DNA from: an uncultured Prevotellaceae bacterium
Lineage (GTDB): Bacteria; Bacteroidota; Bacteroidia; Bacteroidales; Bacteroidaceae
NCBI GenBank assembly: GCA_946186505.1
Contig: CAMHNI010000006.1
Location: 62,001 to 126,000, forward strand
DNA length: 64,000 nucleotides
Direction of reading: 5' to 3'
Under the pieces are notes generated by a model. That model saw only the letters and a program-made list of their open reading frames with translations. It did no database searches and had not been told where the DNA came from. Below, piece by piece: positions 63,427 through 64,000 of this stretch (position 1 is its first letter; every line of letters begins with the position of its first letter). A program made the translations under genes and the position numbers.

Positions 63427-64000
63427 TTATTTACCATACTCTTTCATAAAGTATTTCACGAAGTGGCTGTCTATGAAATCTCTTTTAATAGAAATTTCTC
63501 TCTTTCCTTTGAAGATAAGCACCTCGATGGCTTCGGGGTTGTCCGCGAAGTAGTCCTTGATGTCCTGAGCCAGCTTTCTTGGATTGTAGGAGGTGTTCAT
63601 GTTTAGAAGTGCCCTGTTGGCCTGGCCTTTGGAATCGAGCAGCCTGTTACCTGCGGAACTCTTGCCGGAGACGGTTTTCAGGTCGAAAAGTTTGTATATA
63701 CCCTTTCTCTCAAGAATGTAGTCGCCCGTCCTCAGTTCCCTCGGGTTAGGCAGAATGAATACTTTATAGCCATGATCGACAGCCTTTTTCGCGCCGTTGA
63801 TGAGATTTTGATAATCCTGGGCCCTTTCCCCTTCAGTAGAGAAGACATATTCCAGTTCCGGCACAGGTTTGAACTCTCTGCGTTCGGTGATTTTTGTTAG
63901 TTTCTTAACGAACTCTGCACCTGTCAGGTCATGCAACTGTTCTAAATCGGCTCTGATTCCCTTGGCTCCTTCTTTTGCGGGGTCTTCAAGGCCGTCTCGT
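63427..64000 (-). CDS. Phage head-associated protein with CdiA-type nuclease domain, C-terminal part
   Basis: The frame is open to the window edge, so the N-terminus is missing. The visible 190 residues contain YVFSTEGERAQDYQNLINGAKK, FILPNPRELRTGDYIL, YKLFDLKTVSGKSSAGNRL and PEAIEVLIFKGKREIS, a pattern I recognise as the CdiA C-terminal tRNase-like domain that Bacteroidales phages carry at the end of minor head (SPP1 gp7-like) proteins. The D-L-K-T segment would be part of the nuclease site. The link to a head protein is from memory of such phages; the part that would show it lies outside the window. Confidence 0.65.
   Translation of the reverse strand, partial: RDGLEDPAKEGAKGIRADLEQLHDLTGAEFVKKLTKITERREFKPVPELEYVFSTEGERAQDYQNLINGAKKAVDHGYKVFILPNPRELRTGDYILERKGIYKLFDLKTVSGKSSAGNRLLDSKGQANRALLNMNTSYNPRKLAQDIKDYFADNPEAIEVLIFKGKREISIKRDFIDSHFVKYFMKEYGK

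Noticed and set aside
63347..63553. Second small phage protein starting MASGWYTL
   Set aside because: The frame runs through a strong terminator (63400-63425) and overlaps the converging phage gene, so a short RNA is more likely.

Overview
This window looks like chromosome of a Bacteroidales organism, most likely Prevotella or a close relative. The evidence is the promoter style (TAnnTTTG at -7, often with TTTG or TTG 19-20 nt upstream), A-rich leaders with few Shine-Dalgarno sites, secreted proteins that end in a Prevotella-type C-terminal tail (V-Y-D-L-x-G-R ... G-V-Y-I/V ... G-R/K-K), a C10 (streptopain-type) protease with BspA-like leucine-rich repeats, a reverse-order rubrerythrin, and the hisH-hisA-hisF-hisIE gene block. 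No rRNA or tRNA gene was recognised.

Layout. 1-8.2 kb is housekeeping: the end of lon, tgt, an LptF/LptG-type permease, a DEAD-box helicase, a ThiE/TenI-like protein, prs, a DUF4369 lipoprotein and a rubrerythrin. 8.2-9.4 kb is a gene-free block packed with several unrelated short repeats, including a ~119-bp inverted pair. 9.4-28 kb is a surface-protein island: a 5'-truncated secreted protein with a small acidic peptide behind it, a histidine phosphatase, and a giant 4238-residue secreted protein with a second small acidic peptide behind it. The giant gene is bracketed by the intact gap gene and a 369-bp copy of the gap 3' end, which is joined to a piece of what looks like miaA. 28-36.9 kb has mscL, a 1571-residue C10 protease, an S9 peptidase and an alpha/beta hydrolase. 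37-46.7 kb has two related MFS transporters around a DUF1846 protein, a rhamnogalacturonan acetylesterase with a pectinesterase-like stub, an SPFH/ribbon-helix-helix/DUF1648 cluster and a His-rich metal-export ATPase. 46.7-61 kb has outer-membrane proteins, prmA, a TrmH-type methyltransferase, a dipeptidyl peptidase III, an AraC-type regulator, purU, hisH-hisA-hisF-hisIE, an FtsE-like ATPase, lysC and lysA. 61-64 kb is decaying accessory DNA: type III restriction-modification relics, a truncated IS982-family element and prophage pieces, including the C-terminal nuclease-like domain of a probable phage head protein.

The most striking pattern is a set of arrays with an exact 7-bp period but different unit sequences (AAGTGAT, AAAGAAT, AAAGTAT, AAACATT, AAGATTG and others). 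At least seven sit directly against the start codon of the downstream gene (tgt, the DEAD-box helicase, the DUF4369 lipoprotein, mscL, the ribbon-helix-helix gene, the FadL-like gene, lysC), always with the purine- or A-rich strand as the sense strand. In two genes the array supplies the GTG start codon itself. Related 7-bp arrays also lie in frame inside prmA and inside the metal ATPase. A second theme is the repeated pairing of a large secreted protein with a 64-68-residue peptide starting MKK and ending in an acidic S-R-E...D-D-x-E-E tail. All functional statements are by recognition of motifs in the sequence; no database search was run.
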